Source: an uncultured Alistipes sp. (GTDB lineage Bacteria > Bacteroidota > Bacteroidia > Bacteroidales > Rikenellaceae). Taken from it: DNA of 64,000 bases. Positions 61,216 to 64,000 of the stretch are shown here, piece after piece (positions within the stretch are counted from its first letter, which is position 1; every line of letters starts with the position of its first letter). The DNA is taken from contig CASDZK010000005.1 in the NCBI GenBank assembly GCA_949286165.1, forward strand, positions 37,721 to 101,720, written 5' to 3'. The notes beneath the pieces are model-generated. The model was not told where the DNA came from, did not search any database, and worked only from the letters and a program-made list of their open reading frames with translations. Made by a program: the position numbers and the translations under genes.

Positions 61216-62253
61216 TTATCCGAATACTTCCGTCCGTTCGTATCCGAACATTTCGTAGTAGGCTACCATTTTCAACAGTTTGAAAAATTCGTACAATCCC
61301 ATTTCCATGGCCCCTTCTTCTACCTTGAAGCAAGAGGCTTGGTGGCCATGCGAGGTTTCCACGACCACCATGTTCGATTCCGTGGTCCACGATGCCGAAG
61401 AATAACCGTATTCGCGTTCGCAGAATTGTTGCAGCATCCAGGCGTACATCGCCATCTGCCGATAATAGTGGTAATGGTAGAAACTGCCGAAATGACTCAT
61501 GAATTGCCGTAACGGTTTACTGGTGGTCTTCAGATCGTTGACGACTAATTTTTTCGATCGGGGATGGATACTCCAGTTGTCCGCCTTCATTTTCAGTTTC
61601 AACGTGGTTTCCTTCTCGTTCCGGTATGTGGCCCGTACCTCCATCAACAATACGTCTTCGTTGAACGAGCGGGCGTCCGGCTCGTAATTTTCCGCTTCGA
61701 CAATCCGCATCACGGCGTCGTGCGAAGTCAGGGCTTCCAAACAACGTTTGCACTTACAGGCATCTTTTCGGGGCAACACGATTGTATTTTCCGGAAGCTC
61801 CCGGAGGGTCAGGTAATATTTCAATCCCTTGGCGATCAAAGTTTTGATCCGTTGTTTACTCAAACCTCCCGCAAAATAATCGATTTCCGAACAGGAACAG
61901 TCGATGGCCTGATGAATGGACAAAGAATTTTCATATCGGTATTTTCGTATCTTGTCGATGACTTTGCCTAATTTGGCAGTCGGTTTGTCTATGCTGTCGT
62001 CCAGCGTATATGCCTCTTTTTCGAGGAAAAGCTGATGAATGGCCGAACCTAAATTGGTATAATTGGTATTCAGGTCTTTGTTGCCTTCCAAATATAATCG
62101 GGGCGATCCGTTTTGCTGGGGATTGATATAACGCAGCCGGGAATTGCTGATGTAGTCGGCGTAGGACGCTCCGAAATACAGCTCGTCCGGAATTTTTGCA
62201 TGTACGATACTTTCAGAAATGGGAATGATTTTGATTTCGCTCAATTTTATCAT
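61216..62253 (-). CDS. Orphan PD-(D/E)XK nuclease-superfamily protein
   Basis: A 345-residue soluble protein. Motifs in order fit RecB/RecE-like nucleases: H73 in NLGSAIHQLFLEKE, D225 in LKMKADNW, D240-x-K242 in VNDLKTTSKP and Q266-x3-Y270 in YRQMAMYAW. It also has a Cys cluster, C119 and C121 (DCSCSE) and C166, C168 and C171 (CKCKRC), that could bind zinc or an iron-sulfur cluster. It is close in style to phage exonuclease VIII-like proteins, but no RecT, helicase or phage gene is beside it. I use the ATG at 62253, not the TTG at 62262. Confidence 0.65.
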   Translation of the reverse strand: MIKLSEIKIIPISESIVHAKIPDELYFGASYADYISNSRLRYINPQQNGSPRLYLEGNKDLNTNYTNLGSAIHQLFLEKEAYTLDDSIDKPTAKLGKVIDKIRKYRYENSLSIHQAIDCSCSEIDYFAGGLSKQRIKTLIAKGLKYYLTLRELPENTIVLPRKDACKCKRCLEALTSHDAVMRIVEAENYEPDARSFNEDVLLMEVRATYRNEKETTLKLKMKADNWSIHPRSKKLVVNDLKTTSKPLRQFMSHFGSFYHYHYYRQMAMYAWMLQQFCEREYGYSSASWTTESNMVVVETSHGHQASCFKVEEGAMEMGLYEFFKLLKMVAYYEMFGYERTEVFG

Positions 62254-62294
62254 GACCGACAAATTTAATAAAAAAATCGATGACCGGTTCGAAT

Positions 62295-62338
62295 AAAAAA
62301 TCCGTATGACCGAATTGAGATTCGGCCGTACGGATTTT
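62295..62338 (-). terminator. Terminator of the ECF sigma factor gene
   Basis: AAAATCCGTA (62297-62306) pairs with TACGGATTTT (62329-62338), with an inner CGAAT/ATTCG stem. Read on the minus strand it ends in a T-run, 20 bp past the sigma factor stop codon. Confidence 0.75.
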
Positions 62339-62358
62339 AACAGATCGAAAAAAAGGGA

Positions 62359-62952
62359 TTATTGTCCCGCAATGTTCATGGAAAGATTATTCTCGTTTAT
62401 CATCTTTCTCATGTTCAACAACGCGTATCGCATACGTCCTAACGCCGTGTTGATGCTTACTCCGGTTTGTTCGGCTATTTCTTTGAAACTCAAGCCCAGA
62501 TAATGCCTCATGATGACAACTTCCCGTTGTTCCAGCGGCAGATGATCGACTAACTTTCGAATGTCGTTTTCTGTCTGCTCGTTAATCAGCTTTTCTTCCA
62601 CGGCCTCTTCCGAAAGGGATTTGTTATTCAGTATGTTGATTTCTCCGTCGATGGAAACGTTGCTTTTCTGTTTCTGGCTTCTGAAATAATCGATGACCAT
62701 GTTATGGGCGATACGCAATGCCCATGAAAGAAATTTTCCGTTATCGGCGTATTTTCCGCTTTTGATGGAATGAATCACTTTGATAAACAACTCCTGTGAA
62801 ATATCGTCGGCTATATCCGTATTTTTTACCAACATCAGTACATAATTGAAAATTTTATGCCGATGCCTGTCGATGAGAATGTTGATCGCCGTTTCTTCTC
62901 CGTTTTTATAGGAGTCTATTAAAACCTGATCGCTCACATGTTTCGTATTCAT
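62359..62952 (-). CDS. ECF-type RNA polymerase sigma factor
   Basis: The 197-residue protein has sigma region 2 at about 12-90 (DISQELFIKVIHSIKSGKY, SWALRIAHNMVIDYFR) and region 4 at about 130-185 (LVDHLPLEQREVVIMRHYLG, then FKEIAEQTGVSINTALGRMR). I start at the ATG at 62952 (MNTKHVSDQVLID); upstream in-frame ATGs up to 63051 encode an unconserved leader. No anti-sigma gene is adjacent; the next gene downstream is the orphan nuclease-like protein. It resembles the RpoE-type factors that are conserved in Bacteroidales and tied to oxidative or envelope stress. Confidence 0.9.
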   Translation of the reverse strand: MNTKHVSDQVLIDSYKNGEETAINILIDRHRHKIFNYVLMLVKNTDIADDISQELFIKVIHSIKSGKYADNGKFLSWALRIAHNMVIDYFRSQKQKSNVSIDGEINILNNKSLSEEAVEEKLINEQTENDIRKLVDHLPLEQREVVIMRHYLGLSFKEIAEQTGVSINTALGRMRYALLNMRKMINENNLSMNIAGQ

Positions 62953-63100
62953 AATTCTACTCGTTATTAAAGGGTAAATGACAGAGCCGTTTTTCTGTTT
63001 ATATACCATCCCCTGTTCCATGGTTATTTCCGATGGACAGGTTTTCGGCAACGATCCGTGCCCTGCTTTTGTATAATAATATACAGAAGAGTAGAAATTT

Positions 63101-63197
63101 ACGATAGGCTTATTCGATTAATTTACGGTACAATATTAATTATTAAAAAGCATAAATGCAACTCCTTTCCTATATTTTTTTTGAATATGCCTATCGT
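63101..63197. repeat. 97-bp segment bounded by 15-bp inverted repeats, possible invertible promoter
   Basis: ACGATAGGCTTATTC (63101-63115) and GAATATGCCTATCGT (63183-63197) are inverted repeats matching at 14 of 15 positions. The 67-bp interior carries a promoter now facing the sigma factor gene; inversion would turn it toward the DUF3575 gene. No recombinase gene is in the window. A large operator for a dimeric regulator is the main alternative. Confidence 0.45.
63131..63161 (-). promoter_or_regulatory. Promoter inside the inverted-repeat segment, facing the sigma factor
   Basis: Minus-strand TTG (63159-63161), 20 bp, TAATATTG (63131-63138). The -7 box is one base from TAnnTTTG. It would give a 5' leader of about 170 nt for the sigma gene. 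Confidence 0.45.
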
Positions 63198-63715
63198 TTT
63201 ATTTTATAAAATGTCTTTTCCTCGCATTTATTATTGACTCTTCCTGCCGCCGGACATCGATCCGGGAAATTCCGTAAATGGAATTCGATTCATTGATTGG
63301 AGACAATAAATATGCCAACCGGATAATGTAATTTGGTCTGAAATTAACTGACCGGCCGATTGGGAGCAAAAGAATGACCGGAAAGTTTTCTAAGGGGATG
63401 GAAGTAGATAAAAGTTGGGTTATTGAAATAACCTTGGTTAAAACCTTGGTTTATATCGGCTAAGTTATGAATTAATTTTTTAGGGACCAAGAAAATTGTT
63501 AAAATATTTGAAATTAATTATCTAGAAGACGACTATCGGACTACTGTTCAGGTTTATAGGGGTCTTTTTTCCGTAGATATTTTTTATTGAAGGTTTAAAA
63601 CGGTATTTGAAGTTTATAAGTCATTGATTTATAAAGGTATTATGCCGGTATTCGAAATATCCGTTTTTACTTGGAAATAGAGACTGAAGAAATCGAATGA
63701 AAAATAGGAAACCTT
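63198..63715. other. AT-rich intergenic region upstream of the DUF3575 gene
   Basis: About 520 bp without a supported gene. It contains a tandem pair of AACCTTGGTT (63430-63439 and 63442-63451, 12-bp period) that looks like a regulator site. AATATTTG and GGTATTTG boxes resemble the -7 element but lack proper -33 partners. Confidence 0.4.
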
Positions 63716-64000
63716 ATGGAAAAATCTTTCTGTTGCAGGAGTCTTTTCGTGTTTCTGTCCCTACTCTTGTATTATGCTTCGAGTGTCGAAGCGCAAGGGT
63801 ATGACCAGACAAACCGGGCGTCTCTCGAGGATGTCTCCAATCCGGGTGTGTCTCGTTATCGGTGGTCAGTCAAGACGAATGTAGCCTATCTGGCCGCCAC
63901 GGTAGCGAATATAGGGGCTGAATATTGTTTCGGGAGACATTATTCGGTTGATCTTCCGGTTATTTACAGTCCTTACACCGTGTCCCGACGTTACCGTCTG
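63716..64000 (+). CDS. DUF3575-family outer-membrane protein, N-terminal part (cut by window end)
   Basis: An open frame of 95 codons runs to the window edge from the ATG at 63716. It begins MEKSFCCRSLFVFLSLLLYY, a signal peptide ending near SVEAQG. The segment YRWSVKTNVAYLAATVANIG and AEYCFGRHYSVDLPVIYSPY is the opening of a DUF3575 beta-barrel. In Bacteroidales such genes often head FimA/Mfa-type fimbrial loci, so fimbrial genes may follow outside the window. Its composition is less GC-rich at third positions than the housekeeping genes. Confidence 0.75.
   Translation, partial: MEKSFCCRSLFVFLSLLLYYASSVEAQGYDQTNRASLEDVSNPGVSRYRWSVKTNVAYLAATVANIGAEYCFGRHYSVDLPVIYSPYTVSRRYRL

Noticed and set aside
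1..64000. CRISPR arrays, tRNA or rRNA genes, prophage or complete insertion sequences
   Set aside because: No regularly spaced repeats, no cloverleaf or rRNA-like stretch and no transposase or integrase frame was seen on reading through the window; short tRNAs could still be missed by eye.

Overview
This 64 kb window is chromosomal DNA from a member of the Bacteroidota, most likely order Bacteroidales. The evidence is: promoters of the TTG-N19-20-TAnnTTTG type, few Shine-Dalgarno sequences, many short-signal lipoproteins, DUF3127, DUF3575 and DUF5054 proteins, GH92/GH97/GH2 glycosidases, a Ser-type sulfatase and a his operon in the order G-D-C-B-H-A-F-IE. The genus cannot be fixed from the sequence alone. 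No tRNA, rRNA, CRISPR array or complete insertion sequence was seen.

Layout. 1-1.4 kb: the 5' end of a LacI-family regulator (minus strand) with operator-like palindromes, then a 6S-like RNA. 1.4-4.4 kb: FKBP isomerase lipoprotein, cation/proton antiporter and agmatinase/arginase-family enzyme (minus). 4.8-11.2 kb: a glycan-degradation operon (DUF5054/GH38-like, GH2, GH97). 11.3-11.6 kb: a large rod-like inverted-repeat element of unknown nature. 11.8-19.5 kb: DUF3127-purH followed by the cell-shape operon mreB-mreC-mreD-mrdA-rodA. 19.6-22 kb: gpsA and pgi. 22-27.5 kb (minus): sulfatase, a beta-lactamase-fold protein that has lost its catalytic residues and is fused to DUF302, and tex. 27.6-32.3 kb: RNase R, purD and a membrane protein. 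32.3-35.4 kb (minus): comB, ornithine carbamoyltransferase and lepB.

35.6-42.8 kb: the complete histidine operon behind a readable attenuator (17-residue leader peptide with five His codons, antiterminator and terminator). 42.8-49.5 kb: sugar O-acetyltransferase, then minus-strand GH92 mannosidase, miaB, dihydroorotase and a dolichol-phosphate-mannose-synthase-like GT2. 49.7-51.4 kb: a GH20-like pseudoenzyme and inorganic pyrophosphatase. 51.5 kb: luxS (minus). 52.1-61.0 kb: a nine-gene catabolic operon led by a DeoR regulator (two SDRs, DeoC aldolase, Zn alcohol dehydrogenase, MFS permease, FGGY kinase and two lipoproteins, an SMP-30-like propeller and a cupin). Its substrate cannot be named from sequence, and it is the best candidate here for an undescribed pathway. 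61.2-64 kb: an orphan PD-(D/E)XK nuclease-like protein, an ECF sigma factor, and the start of a DUF3575 gene that often opens fimbrial loci. Between the last two lies a 97-bp segment bounded by 15-bp inverted repeats and carrying a promoter, a possible invertible switch.

The window mixes housekeeping blocks (cell shape, His, purine and pyrimidine synthesis, RNA turnover) with glycan and sugar-acquisition modules. All coordinates were read by eye; family assignments rest on motif recognition, not database searches.
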